60,427 nucleotides of DNA from Mesostigma viride. Lineage: Eukaryota > Streptophyta > Mesostigmatophyceae > Mesostigmatales > Mesostigmataceae. Location of the stretch: positions 1 to 60,427 of the forward strand of contig RPFO01000836.1 in NCBI GenBank assembly GCA_009746045.1, given 5' to 3'. Of this stretch, positions 21,496 to 33,037 are shown piece by piece (position 1 is the first letter of the stretch; the number at the start of each line of letters is the position of its first letter). The translations under genes and the position numbers were made by a program. The notes under the pieces are model-generated. The model saw only the letters and a list, made by a program, of their open reading frames with translations, was not told where the DNA came from and made no database searches.

Positions 21496-22899
21496 GATTA
21501 ATTAATTAATTAGGAATATAACTCCGTTGGGAGTATCTGTAGCACATATCCCAGAGAAAGGGCATATGGCTTTTAATACATTCTAAGCTACTTCCTGCAA
21601 GGGTGGGAATGTAAACAACACTTGCTCTGGGTGCACCAAAGGCACCTGCACCACTACGATCTCTCAAGCTCAACCCAGATAAGGGGAGCCTGTCATGGGG
21701 GGGGAAGATCGTCATGGGCTATACAAGAGCTAGGGCATGGCTTCTCGACAGAGAGCGTCTCTCTGCATATAGGCATAGCATGGCTAAATTCTTAATGCAA
21801 CATCCATGGGAGGTCCCATTATAGGCATGGCTTGGCTAAATTCTGAAGGCATCATCCATGGAGGCCATTATGGGCGCACATGCGCGTGGGCCACATGCTA
21901 GGCTAAGCCTGACTAATCTACACTACTGGTATATATTCCCTAGTCTGAGGTGGCAGGAGGTGCCTGCCAGGGCTTGTGGTCAACGTGGATGACCGCCCCC
22001 CTCCAGTATATACCGGCTTCCCCCCTGCGCTCTGCCGGAGCTGAAGGTAGGCCGGCCATAGCTCGCGTCGCCGCTGTTGCTGGGCCAGGGTCAAGTCGTC
22101 GTCCAGCGTGAAGCGAGTCTCCGAGAGCTTCTTGCGGCATTTAAGGAACGCCAGCTTGTCCGCCATGTACTTAAAGGTGAGGAGCATGGGTGCCGGGCCA
22201 GCCTTCTTCCGCGCGCGGGCCGGAAGGCAGACAGCCGACATCCGCAGCTCACCAGTGAGTAGCATGGGGGCAAAAATGTCGCGCTTAAATGCCGTGAGAA
22301 GGCTCGTGGAGGTCTCACCTGCCGGCTGGTCGAAGCTAGTGCTTGACGATGACATTGTGGCTGCGCTTGGCGATGTCGGCTTCCTCGCGAAGGTCGAGGG
22401 CTTGTTGCTTGAGTTGTGCCGTGATGGTGGAGGTGGAGGAGCCGTGGTGTGATGCTTAAGCAAGTCCGCCCAGGTGGAGGGAGCATCGCCGGCCGGGCCA
22501 GCAGGTGCCGGCTGGGCGGCGATGTCCTTCACCGCCTGGGCGGCGAGGCCGGCGGTGTCATGCAAGCACTCAAGGGCGGTGGCGGTGGCTTGAAGGCGTT
22601 GGTCGAGGTCGAGGAGCTGGGCTTTGATGTCGGCAGTGGAGGCGGAAATGGCAGTGGAGGTGGAGGCGGCGGCGGTGGAAATGTGAGGAAGTTCAGTAGC
22701 CAGCGTGCCACCCATTGCTGCTACGTCGGCAGCAAGGGGGGTCACGTGCTGCTGGAAGGCTTCCGTGAGGATGGAACGGAGGGTGGGGGCGGAAATGGAT
22801 GGAGTCCAGATCTCGCCGTCAGAGCGCTGGAGAAGGGAGTTGAGGATGGTATGCTGGAGGGCGGGGCGGGGGGAGCCGAAAACCATGCTGACGTTGTGC
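21496..22899 (-). mobile_element. ORF1-only LINE derivative, copy B
   Basis: A TTAATTAATTAATTAA tail at the left is followed by the 3' region shared with copies A and C. A further 250 bp shared only with copy C follows (for example GGCTATACAAGAGCTAGG and GCATGGCTAAATTCTTAATGC), then an ORF1 frame. There is no reverse transcriptase. Its 5' side ends at or near the left terminus of the giant element. Confidence 0.7.
21918..22899 (-). CDS. LINE ORF1-like protein, copy B
   Basis: This frame of about 330 residues resembles the ORF1 of copy C (43546-44589) in its C-terminal half. Shared blocks are GETSTSL, PMLLTF/PVLLTF, TLDDDLTxAQQQxRRELWPxYLxLRQ and a closing YTGGG/YWRGG segment. The N-terminal half is rich in Ser/Thr/Ala and helical heptads and probably forms a coiled coil. 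This layout (coiled coil, RRM-like middle, C-terminal domain) fits LINE-1-type ORF1 RNA-binding proteins. The apparent ATG (22916) falls in the giant element's terminal repeat, so the native start may be lost. Confidence 0.65.
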
Positions 22900-22928
22900 C
22901 AGGGCGTCCCCAACATCTACTGCTCCAA
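22900..22928 (+). repeat. Left terminal inverted repeat of the giant element
   Basis: It is identical over 29 bp to the complement of 59766-59794. Similarity resumes at GGTACTTTTGA (22943-22953). Confidence 0.75.
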
Positions 22929-22979
22929 CCTAGGGCCATTGCTGGTACTTTTGACGTCATGAAAGCAGCGTTTTGGACT

Positions 22980-23260
22980 AGTGGAATATGATTTTACAGC
23001 ATAAAAAGTCCATTTTATCATGAATGAACATGGCCAACAACCCCAAGTGCCCCTAAATTTCTCAATATTTGTAGAGAAATGCTACTTCTCATAATTAAAA
23101 CCTGCACAAATGCACAATTTGGGGCATGCATGTGAAAGTTTGAAGTACAAATTCACAATGAGGTTTTACATTTTTCAATTATTAATGGTATCTCATTCTT
23201 CAATCAATCAATTTGCAATCGTCCAAACAATTTATTCATTTCATACATGTCCGAATATGT
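22980..23260 (+). repeat. Subterminal repeat shared with the central palindrome
   Basis: Blocks such as TTTTATCATGAATGAA, AAGTGCCCCTAAATT, GGGCATGCATGTGAAAGT and AATGGTATCTCATT recur in the same order at about 42040-42240 and, inverted, at about 52020-52210. Identity is roughly 75-80% by eye. Confidence 0.75.
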
Positions 23261-23459
23261 TGAAAGAACACATGCAAGTGCTCAATCAGCGTGGACCCCC
23301 TTGGACGCGCCCCACCATATATACATTGGACACGTCACCCCAACTACTAAACTGCCCAAAGTCACGGTAACTGATCCAACTACTATGTACATCTGCATTT
23401 CTCCACGTTGCGGTGGGCAATTACGTGCAAAACGCGATTTCGTGCAAAGTCCTCGCCCA

Positions 23460-25307
23460 TCATCGCTTGCCAGGTCGATATGAAGGAATGTTGTCCCAGC
23501 TGGCGCCTTCCTTCAGGAGAGTAACATGTTCTCTAGCGAACTTCAGAGGGAAACGAAACTTTTGCTCGCACTCATTACTCCAACCGAGGTCGTGCCCTTC
23601 ATCAAACCATCTGAACACCACCTTCTCCCTCTCTTTGCCCAGGAGGGTGCCAAAGAGCGGAAAATCTTCCTTCTTGGGGTACTTGTGCTCCCAGTTTATG
23701 CACACCTCGTCTACCCATTTCGAACTCCAACCTCCGCGACTCAGTTTCGCGCCATCCATAAAGCGCATCCGGACGTCCGGCCGAACGTCCCTGATTCGGT
23801 TTTCGGCCGTCGCATCTCTGCCCTGACCACCACCCTTCTGCGGCTGTGCAGGTTCGTCGGCACCCTCCGTCTCCTGCCCCGCCCCTCGCCTGCCCCCTCC
23901 CCGACGTTTTGCCTTCTGCCCCTGCGCAGCCGCCGCCTCTGCCATCAACTCTTCGTACGTTTTTTCTGGCTGACCGCACGGTAAGGCTGGTGCGTGAGTT
24001 GGTGCGTTGGGTGGGAGCTCGTCCCCTCCCGCCCCCGGTTGTGCAACTGGTTCGCCGACCGCGGCCTGGCCAACAACACGGCCGGCCTCTCTGGACACAG
24101 TCCCAGACGCGGATCCACGGGGAAACCGAACTGGAGTTTCTTCTTCGCCTTTCCCTGCACGTAAGCACATGCCAATTAACATGAATACGGAAGGGTCGTG
24201 TGAGAAATCAATGAAGCCATGGACTGATGCAAAAAAACTTATGTAGAAATATATATTAAGGTACTTATTAAACTCGTTTATTGAAAATGAAATTTACCGG
24301 CCGAATGTACCGTTGGAGCGTGGAAGGGCATCCTTGGTCGATCGAAGGGCTCCATCAATGCGGTATAGTGTCCGGCCGATGTCCCTGGCGGCGCCTCAAC
24401 ATCGACCACCTCAGTCGGGCGCATCAATCCGGCAAACGCCGGCCCTCCACCTGAGACTTTCGGCGGACCCTCCACGTTACGAGCCTCCAATACCCTCTTC
24501 TGCAGTGGGGTGCTCGCAACAAAATCCGTGTCAGCCGACGGCTCCGGATCGTCATCCTCATTCAGCAGTATCGTGTTCGGGCATTGCTCCATCCCCGTCG
24601 AGCGGGGGGGCAAAGTCATCACAACCGTCCTTCCTGACGACGGTACGGGATCGTCACCCAGACCCAAAGAAACCGAGGCGAGGGCGGGGGTCCCCTCAAC
24701 CGGGGGTCCCCATGAATCCTGACGAGGCCTCATTCCCACCTGTTGGACACGACCGCCTCCCGTAAATCGGGAACGCCCGCCGGCGCTACCAGTAACAGGC
24801 CGCGAGCCTGCTTCCTGCTGGCGATCCCCATCCTCATCACAGATACGCCCGCCGGCGTTTCCAGTAACAGGCCGCGAGCCTCCTTCCTGCTGGCGATCCC
24901 CCTCCTCATCACAGATACGCCCGCCGGCGTTTCCAGTAACAGGCCGCGAGCCTCCCTCCCGCTGGCGATCCCCCTCCTCATCACAGATACGCCCGCCGGC
25001 GTTTCCAACGACAGGCCTCGAGTCTCCTTCACCAGCACGCTGGCGCTTACCTCCCCCCTTTTGTCTTCATCCCCCCCATTGTCTCCTCCCGCGAGCCTCC
25101 ATCATCCCGACTGCGCTTTTTCCCTCCCCTTCCATCTCCTCCCCCGTCCCTCTCCCCCTCCCCCTCCTCCCTCCTCCCCATCCCCATCCCCTTTCTCCCC
25201 CTCCGCCTGCCCCCCACCCACCCCGGGCGGGTGCCCCTCAGCAATATCCTCCTCCCCCTCTTCCTCCTCCCCCTCTTCCTCCTCGTAAACCTCTTCCTTC
25301 TCCGAGC

Positions 25308-25357
<50 letters not shown>

Positions 25358-28300
25358 GAATGATGATCCCCGTCGTCTTCGTCGTCCACGACCACGGCAA
25401 AGTCCATGTCGACGTCTTGCCACCCATCTTCAAGAAGCCGATATTTGATAAGTCGGACCAGGCGCTTCCACCGGCGGATATGGGCGGGTAACCCGAACAC
25501 CAGCAGAACTCTGGAGGGTCCCTTCAACAGGGCCTTGGTGATCTGGTCAACCACATCCCACGCGGCATACCTCAAACGGGAGGAGGGTAAGGGTATCTGG
25601 CTGTCGACCGGAATACAGTCTTGATCCCACTCGCGCAGGTTCCTCCACTTCTCGTTGCTGTCAGCTGTCAGGTCCAGCACAGCAAACGCCTGGTCCTTCA
25701 GCTTCCCAGGAAGGTCTTCAGACCCCGTGTACAACTCGTCCACCACCTTCGTCACCACCAGATCCTTTCTTTTTTCGTTTTCCTTCCATGTCATTGTCCT
25801 GTATGCGATCCAGTCGGGTCCCATCTTCACCCCGTCCCAATAGGTGAAGGCTTCCAGCCTGTCCCACCACCCCCTCTTGGCCTTGGCAGTCCCCTCCTCC
25901 TTAGCCGCCGCCTGCACCTCCTCCTCCGCCGCCGCCTCCTGCTGTGGCACACCCAGCAGATGTTTGGTCTTCACCCCCAAATCGTCATACAAATGACGGG
26001 GGTGGGAAGCGAGCAGCCCTCTCGGGAACTTCCAGTCCTTCTGGTCGACCACTTTCCTTTTAGCCGGCGGAAGGTCCCTCAGCGTGAGAATGATCGCCCT
26101 CGTGGCCGTGACGATCACCCGCCAAAAGTCTCTGGTCAGGCGGCAGTCGGCGATGAACTTGTCGAGGTCCGTGGCGACGGTGCCCTTCAGCTTCACGCCA
26201 AACACGTGCTCCCTCACCAATACGGGGTCGAAAGTCCCGTTTAGTTGTTTGCAAGCGGCCATCAGCTCGGGGTTCTCCAGGAACTTGATGTGGGCGAATT
26301 GCTTTGCCGCCTCTATCAAATTCTTGGCGACTTCCATTATTTTTATCAGGTTGCTGGGAGGGGCCTCACAGGACATGATCGGCGCTTGGATCAGGCTGTC
26401 GAAGTACTGGAAACTCGCAAGTTCCCGATGCGCGGTGAAAATGGACAGTTCGTGCGCCTTGTCTTTAGGGCGCGTGTCAAGGAAGTCTTGCCGAGCCGCG
26501 ATATCCTGTGCGATCGCCGGCTTGCCGTCGACAGCGGGCTTCAAAGGGTCCTCACACCAGAACAGCCAGCGCTGCATGAAGTTCTTCTGGTCCGGCCCCC
26601 ACTTGTCCGTCTCTTCAGCCCCTCCTGCCTTGTCGCCTGCGCCGTCCCCTTCGGCCTTGGCTTGCTCTCCTTTCTGCCAAAAGGGCTTCACAATCGCCCA
26701 GATCTTGCCGTACAGAGGAGTTGGGAGAGACACGCCCTTCCCTCTCTTGACGGGTCCATATGCCTGGTAGGCCCGGTGCACATCCCCCAGCGCTGAGCCC
26801 CACGTTGCCTTGGCTTGGGCTGTGTCCTCGGCGTTCATGGCGTTCCCGAGCTGCCTGACAACTTCGATCATCTTGCCGACTTGTTCGGTAACCTGCATCC
26901 CCGTAGGGCAACAACGCGCAGAGACACATCGACAGTCCTCCCAAATAAGCACAACTCAACTGAGAACAAGAATACGACTGACAGAAACGCCGGCGGTCGC
27001 ATCTTGACCAAAATATGGCATGCTAAGGTGGAACATGAAAACCCCTTATAGAAACGCCGGCGGTCGCATCTTGACCGAACTAATGGCATACTGAAATTAA
27101 CACAAGAAAACCACTTATAGAAACGCCGGCGGTCGCAACCTGGCTTACCTTCTGTTCACGGATCTGCCACCAGGTCGGCAGGATGGTCTCACCCTTGAGC
27201 ATCTGCACGTCCACCCCCCGAAATTCGTCCAATCAGTTGCCCACTCCTCCAGCTTCGCCGCGGCCACGGTCTTCGTGACCTCCTGCTCCTTCCCTCCCCG
27301 CGCAACGACCCTGAGCTTTTCCGCCTTCATGAAACCATTCAGCATTGCCTGGTACCACACAGATCTTTGGTCCACCGTCATATTGTCGGTGACCAGTTCG
27401 AATTTCACCGATTTGATGAGTGTGGTAAAGTGGTTCCCGTCCAGCACGAGAAAGCCGCAAATGGCTGGCGGCAACGGTGGCTTCTTCTCGAGTGGAGCCA
27501 TCTCCCAGGCGGACTTGCACAAACTGTCCAAAAGCGCGGCCTTTCTCACGTCCACGGGCTTAAGTGAGTCCAGAATATCGGCCGGTCCTGTCAGAACCGC
27601 GGTGGAAGCAGCTTCGGCCATTCCCTTGGCCGAGCTCGTTCGCAGGTAGATATCAATCTCTTTGTCAGTCATTGCGCGAGCGTAGCCAGCCTTCATTGTC
27701 CGTGCCCCCCCATCTCCCCGAAGAGTTGCGCGAGCTGACGCTGGGTGCCTTCCTTTTTCATCCAGTCATGAAAACTGTTGGGGCACCGGTCAGCCAAAAA
27801 CTGGAACGAGTACCGCCACACAGGAATCACCAGCTTGTCGTGGCCGTAGTCGGACTCCGAGTTTGCAAAAATGGTGGCGTTCTGCTCGGCTCTAGACAGA
27901 TGCAAGTCTCGTGCGAGGAGCTTCTGAGGCCCCACGAACAGGTTCCTTGTCCACACCCGATTTCGATGCACCAAGGCTTTGGACATCTCATCGAGGTCCC
28001 GAGGCTGAACGGCAAGCTGCTTCCGCAACCGTTTGCCCTTCGCGATCTCATCGTTCACATCCAGGATGTCATCATCATCCTGCGACACCGGGGACTTCTC
28101 CCATTTCTCAAGCAGAGACACGGGAGCATCCGCAACCTCCACCTCCTTTCCTTTCCCCTTTCCCTTCAGCGCCTTCCCCTTGTAGGTCGCAAGTGCTTCG
28201 GAGAGTCCCTTCTGGTGTTCGTCGACGGCAGCAGTCCACGTACTATCTATTTTCATGTTCTCGCGGCGCGCGTGCTGGTCGAGGCTGATTGAGTACAGGA

Positions 28301-30468
28301 TGGCCGCGTGGGTCGCCCTCTCGGCCTGCACGTACTGCGTTGATGCGAAAAAATCAGGAAAGCATAACCAAAAGGAATAAAGTAAATGCCGATTGAGAAA
28401 CGCCGGCCGTCGCAACCTACATGAAACCTGAACCTCAACATCAAAGCCCCCCTCACAACAGAGGTATACTTACCTCGTTCCCCTTAACAATGATATGAAA
28501 AAATCAGGAAAGCATAACCGAAAGGAATAAAGTAAATGTCACACTTGAGAAACGCCGGCCGTCGCAACCTAGATGAAACCTAAACCTCAAGATCAGAGCC
28601 CCCCTCACAACAGAGGTACACTTGGCTCATTTCCCTCAACGATGCGAAATCAGGAAAGGAAGTAAGTGTTAGTCAAAAGGAAGTAAGTGTCACACTTGAG
28701 AAACGCCGGCCGTCGCAACCTACATGAAACGTGGACCTCAAGAACAAAGCCCCCCTCACAACAGAGGTAGACTTACCTCATTCCCCTCAACCGCTGCTGC
28801 TTCAGCCGCTTTCTTCGACCCCTTCGCGATCTTCGGAGACTTGTCCCGGCGGGCATCGTGTTCCTTCAACATCTTGATCAGAGTCTTGGCGTCCGCCATC
28901 GTCACCGTCTTCAGTTTACACTTCCTCTCCTTCCCTTTGCCCTCGAACAGGTTCTCCTCCATCCACTTTATCAAGGCCTTGGCGCTCGGGATCTCCTCAG
29001 GCTGTGTGGCGCCATCGGGCGCGCACGCATTCTTCACGATCAACTCAGCGACTTGATGGAGAGTCATCATCTGGTTCCGTACCTCAGGTGGGGCTGTTTC
29101 CGTTCTCACCTCGGCCACAACCCACTTTGCCAACTTCTTCAGTTGATAAGCATCCGCTTGCTCCTTAAAGCGTGTCATTTTCGCAGTATCGCCGTCGCTT
29201 CCACCCGCGCCCTCTGACACAGGCTCACCGACAGCGATAGCCCCCTCTCCCTGGAGATTTGCCCCACCCTGACGACCGGCTTCCTGCAAGAACATTATCA
29301 ACGGAAGATTTTTAATGTAAGAAAAGTGTAGAGAAACGCCGGCCGTCGTAACTCTGTCAATTGAGGACGAACCTAAACTTTCAATTTGTAAGTCAACGGT
29401 AACTTACCCTTCCCCCCTCTGCAGTGGAACCACCGTAAGATCCACTTCCCCTCCTGTCACCGCCCTCTTGCTGCTCGAACGGACTTCCCTGTAAAAATAG
29501 CAAACGCGATTGTCCATTCACAAGAAAAAAATTACTACAAAAATAAACAAGGATATACGCACGCAAACCTTTTCAATACAAGTAAACCGGAGAGGAATCT
29601 GACGCACTCATGTACCTGGGTGCTTCCCGCCATTGAGCGGGCTTCTCTTGCACCAACATCCTCTTGCCGGCCCTGCGAACATTTCAACGGAAAGTAAAAA
29701 TCCGCTTAGTTGTCGGAAATGACATGTCTGGCGAATATTGCAAAAAAATGCGTATTGTATTTCACGACATCAATTTAATGGGCGGAGACTTACGAAGATC
29801 GGCCCGCCACCTTCCAAATTGCCCAGCGTCATATCGAAAACATCGAGGACTTCCCCTCCATCGACCCCCTTCCCCCTTCCCCTCTGCCGCGGCGGGGGCA
29901 TATCGCCCGTCGCGACCGGCTTGGAAGTCGCGGGGGGATCCCTTGCGGTTGAGGGCACTGCGGCCGACTCGTGCACACTCTCCCCCCTCTTTTGGGCTAC
30001 TGCGGCAGGCGCGGCATGGGAGGGCGCGGCGGCTACTGTCTCTGGCGCATTCTGAGCCAACCGACGCAACCTTAGCTCCTGCTGGAGCAGGGTTTCGAAA
30101 CGAGGCATGAATGTGCGCTTGGAGGTATAAGGCACCTTGGCGACTTCAGGTTTGTCATTAAGGATGTCTTGGTACAGCGCGAATTGCTGTTCACGAGTGC
30201 CATTCGCGAGTCGCTCAAACCGCTCAATCTGAATCCGCTTAACCGGATCGTCCACCATCTCAAGACCACCGTGGTACTCATCCTTCCCAGTGACCGCGGC
30301 AAAGCTGACACCAGATTCCACCATTGGGGGCGGCGTGCCCTCCCTTGCACGCTTGTGAGGAGGCTGTTGTGGGGAGGCGCCTTGGGCCTGAACTGGTTGC
30401 CCTTCTGACCCTTCCCCCCTAGGGGGAGAGTCGCCGACCACCTGCGATGTAGGGCCGCCCTTTTCCAT
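23460..30468 (-). CDS. Large multi-exon gene of unknown function
   Basis: Exons inferred from AG/GT junctions are 30468-29794, 29672-29616, 29488-29408, 29283-28777, 28334-27149, 26892-25051, 24739-24298 and 24154-23460. All introns are phase 0 except the last (phase 1). The sum is about 1,829 codons. Exon 5 is 1,186 bp and needs two missing G residues (runs at about 27705 and 27214) to stay open, which also restores phase 0. Exon 6 contains an Asp tract (25313-25357) then a Glu-rich stretch, and has an in-frame TGA at 25102 that may reflect homopolymer errors or an earlier end. I recognise no domain. Six of the seven internal introns were examined for the 20-bp site, and four contain it. Confidence 0.6.
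24770..25005 (+). repeat. Four tandem copies of the 20-bp site (inverse orientation)
   Basis: Copies at 24770, 24842, 24914 and 24986 sit in units of about 72 bp within the intron 24740-25050 of the large gene. They read GATACGCCCGCCGGCGTTTC on the plus strand, opposite in orientation to the other copies relative to the gene. Confidence 0.8.
26984..27139 (-). repeat. Three tandem copies of the 20-bp site
   Basis: Copies at 26984-27003, 27051-27070 and 27120-27139 have a period of about 68 bp and lie in the intron 26893-27148. The nearest begins 10 nt inside the GTAAGC donor. Confidence 0.85.
28397..28719 (-). repeat. Three tandem copies of the 20-bp site in 152-bp units
   Basis: Copies lie at 28397, 28549 and 28700 in the intron 28335-28776. 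Each unit also repeats the donor region (TTACCTCGTTCCCC or variants), so decoy donor sites were duplicated along with the site. Confidence 0.85.
29333..29352 (-). repeat. Single copy of the 20-bp site
   Basis: The sense-strand sequence is GTTACGACGGCCGGCGTTTC. It lies in the intron 29284-29407, about 55 nt from the donor. Confidence 0.85.
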
Positions 30469-30630
30469 CTGCAACACAAAACAAAAAAATTGGAAAAAAC
30501 ATACGAGTCAGCAGGAAGATGCGCCCCACGTCGCAACTCAATACAAAAAATGCATCATTATGTCAAGGTACAAACAACGTTATAATTCAGAATGAACAGA
30601 GATTCATAACAAGAGAACGACGCACTAAAA

Positions 30631-30650
30631 GATGCGACCGCCGTCGCAAC
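30631..30650 (-). repeat. Single copy of the 20-bp site
   Basis: The sense-strand sequence is GTTGCGACGGCGGTCGCATC. Both half-sites here carry the A/T variant of the seventh position, keeping the dyad symmetric. It lies between 30468 and 30736. Confidence 0.8.
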
Positions 30651-30735
30651 TTTCGTCAATTCACTCTCTATACAAACAACTCTATGTCCCTCATAAAGAA
30701 TCAATTGGCAAGGAAATGCAAAAAAATTCCGTTAC

Positions 30736-31425
30736 CACCTCCGTCGACCCATAAGTGGTTCGCGAATGGGAAATCGCTGCTGATTTTCGGTCGAGCCCTT
30801 CACGGTATTTTCGAAATCTCGAGGCAAGGTTGCGCGGAAGAGGGCCCCCCTCAATCATGCGTGCGATCGGACTGGCCATGGAAACGGATACCTGGTTCCT
30901 GGACTGCCTTGCACGGTCAACCATCTTGAAACTTCCCCGGAGAAGGAAATCAGACGTCAGACGGTTGAATATGCGAACGTCAAGATTTGACCAACCCATC
31001 ATCCATTCCACCACCTTCTCCGCGGCATCATGGAAGACCTGCCTCTCATCCGCCACTCCTCGAGACCCAAACACACAATCGGCCGTGTTATCGTCGTGCC
31101 TCTTAAGGCGAATGTTCACGTCCTCTTTGTCATCATCCATTTCCGACAGCCGAATTACAGCCCTTTTGGCTCCGTCCACTCCATCCTCAAGAAGGACGTC
31201 CATCTGCGCCCCTCCCACACAATTGTTGTCAACGTATTGTTGCAAATGACGGGAAATCATGTCCTTTCCAAAAGCTACGATGTGTTCCCCACACAGACCC
31301 ATGTCGGTAATTGACAGCTTTTTACATTTCCTATCCCGGCACTTCTTTTCGGGATCCTTCTCAAAAATCCGGAAAACAGCGTCCTGATATGGACGTCCCC
31401 TTATGTCGACCGTCAGACTGGACAT
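30736..31425 (-). CDS. Zinc-finger protein with C-x4-C-x10-C-x2-H motif
   Basis: The frame begins with ATG directly after a TTTCGCAG acceptor-like sequence. Near residue 29 it has CRDRKC...LCGEH, the same spacing as the gene at 31706-32571 and as the first half of the MYND finger at 33038-33793. The frame can stop at 30691. Alternatively a donor (GTAACG at 30735) would end this exon after exactly 230 codons and join in phase to the exon at 30468. Whether this is a separate gene or the first exon of the large gene is open. The rest of the protein is unrecognised. Confidence 0.6.
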
Positions 31426-31540
31426 CTGCGAAACCAGAACATACCGGCCGCGAGTAGTTTATATTATTAAAAAAAACTGGCATTTATTAAGTCATCTTCA
31501 TCTATTTATGCGAGCTAAAATTTGAAGAAAATGCAACAAA

Positions 31541-31700
31541 GAAACGCCCTGGGGCGCAACTTCCTCAACAACCACTTTCTACGTACAAACGAATGGCAAT
31601 CACATCGACTACGATTGTCACTACATACGAATGTCCAGACAATATAATGTGTATGTAGAGGGGGGGCATTCAAGACCAGAGAAACGCCGGCGGGCGCAAC
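31541..31700 (-). repeat. Two copies of the 20-bp site between genes
   Basis: Copies at 31541-31560 (spacer CCAG on the sense strand) and 31681-31700 lie between the stop of the 31706-32571 gene and the ATG at 31425. Confidence 0.85.
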
Positions 31701-31705
31701 TCATA

Positions 31706-32571
31706 TCAATATAGACTGTCCCGCGACTCGTTCCACTCTCTGCAGGTTTTGCAACAACCGATCGAGCGAACTCTCGGAACCTCTTTCGCCGCCATTTCAT
31801 CGACACGAGCGAACATCTCTTCTTTGGCGGCCACCAACTTTGCCTCCTTGTTGCCGGTGTCAGGATAGATTTCGGACCTCCTCGTCTTCATCGGGGCCAC
31901 TCTCTCCAAATACTCTGCACACAGAGAATCCTGCTCCTCCTCCACAATCGCCTTCACGCCGGATACAATCGCTTTGGCTTTTGTTTCCACGCGAAAATCG
32001 AACTCTCGTTGAGTTATCAGCGGAATGTCGGCGAGTGCAAAACACATACGCCGATAAAGTTCGCTTACATCCGTGTCACGCGAGTCGGCAAAAGGTGTCG
32101 TCATCAAAAAGCATCTCAAGCTACTCCAACCATTTTCTTGGGCGCCGGCAACGTAGCCTCCCTTTGCCAAGTCCGCACCTGTCGCGGAGTCTTTGACTAT
32201 CCAATCTTCAAGGAAGTACTCGTCTCCCCTGGTGAAATCAAAATTTACACCCACGACCTCTCCGACAGTCATGTCCAGGCGAAGTCGCAGGGCCCCCCCG
32301 CCAATCCAGGTCCGAGGGCGCCCGCCATTCCAAGTCCGCGACTGAGGGCATTTTCGATGTGACGAGAATGTTCTTCGTGCTTTCGGCAATACAAGTCAAA
32401 TCCGAGAGCGGTTTTCTTGCAAGTGGACACATCACACTTGCGCGGCGCCCCTATTGAGCGAGCAACACTCTGAATGACAGTGGCAACCGCTTGGTGTTGT
32501 TGAAGTCGTTGCCAATCCTCCATCAGGAGGTGACTAGACGAATCGGACGAATCTTCCGTCGAACCGGACAT
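31706..32571 (-). CDS. Paralogous zinc-finger protein (one frame break)
   Basis: ATG follows CTTGTCGCAG directly. A Ser-rich N-terminus is followed by CDVSTC...YCRKH (about residue 49), with spacing C-x4-C-x10-C-x2-H as in the neighbour. The frame changes at a C7/G7 run (32293-32299); eight G would keep it open. After the break it continues through MTVGEVVGVNFDFTRG and ends at TGA, five bases before a copy of the 20-bp site. The sequences upstream of both paralogs also match (GGCCGGTATGTT), so this is a tandem duplication. Function is unknown. Confidence 0.6.
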
Positions 32572-32682
32572 CTGCGACAAGTTACGATAACATACCGGCC
32601 CCGGAAAATAAAATTCAAAAAACGTTTTGAAATTTTTTTATTGTACTTGTTTATTAATACGAAGGTTTAAATTTGGCGCAAA

Positions 32683-32702
32683 GAAACGCCCCAAGGCGCA
32701 AC
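32683..32702 (-). repeat. Single copy of the 20-bp site
   Basis: The sense-strand sequence is GTTGCGCCTTGGGGCGTTTC. It lies between the 66-residue ORF and the ATG at 32571. Confidence 0.85.
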
Positions 32703-32735
32703 TTGTCGAACAGCAATATGGCGATAAAACATTAT

Positions 32736-32936
32736 CTATTCAATGTGCGATTGATGTGCTGAAACCTTCCAGACTTTGACACTGTCCGGTATCACCGGAC
32801 TCGGACGAGGAGTCGAGTCGGAAGCGAGCCAGTAATCCTCGACTATTTTTTTGATGTACAATGGAAGACTCCTTCCATTATGTCGAAGTGTGTCGGTCCT
32901 TTGCCTTTTGGCCAAACTCTCCTTAACCTCCACCAT
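32736..32936 (-). CDS. Small hypothetical protein
   Basis: This 66-residue frame has its ATG 3 bp after a TACGCGCAG acceptor-like sequence. It is rich in charged residues with no recognised family. It lies between the MYND gene and the zinc-finger paralogs on the same strand, and could be a gene or an exon. Confidence 0.4.
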   Translation of the reverse strand: MVEVKESLAKRQRTDTLRHNGRSLPLYIKKIVEDYWLASDSTPRPSPVIPDSVKVWKVSAHQSHIE

Positions 32937-33037
32937 TTCCTGCGCGTAGGAGGAAAATGATACGTTATAAACATTAAACATTAAACATTAAATATAACAT
33001 CATATAAACAAGTTATTACTCTACATTTCAAGTTTTT

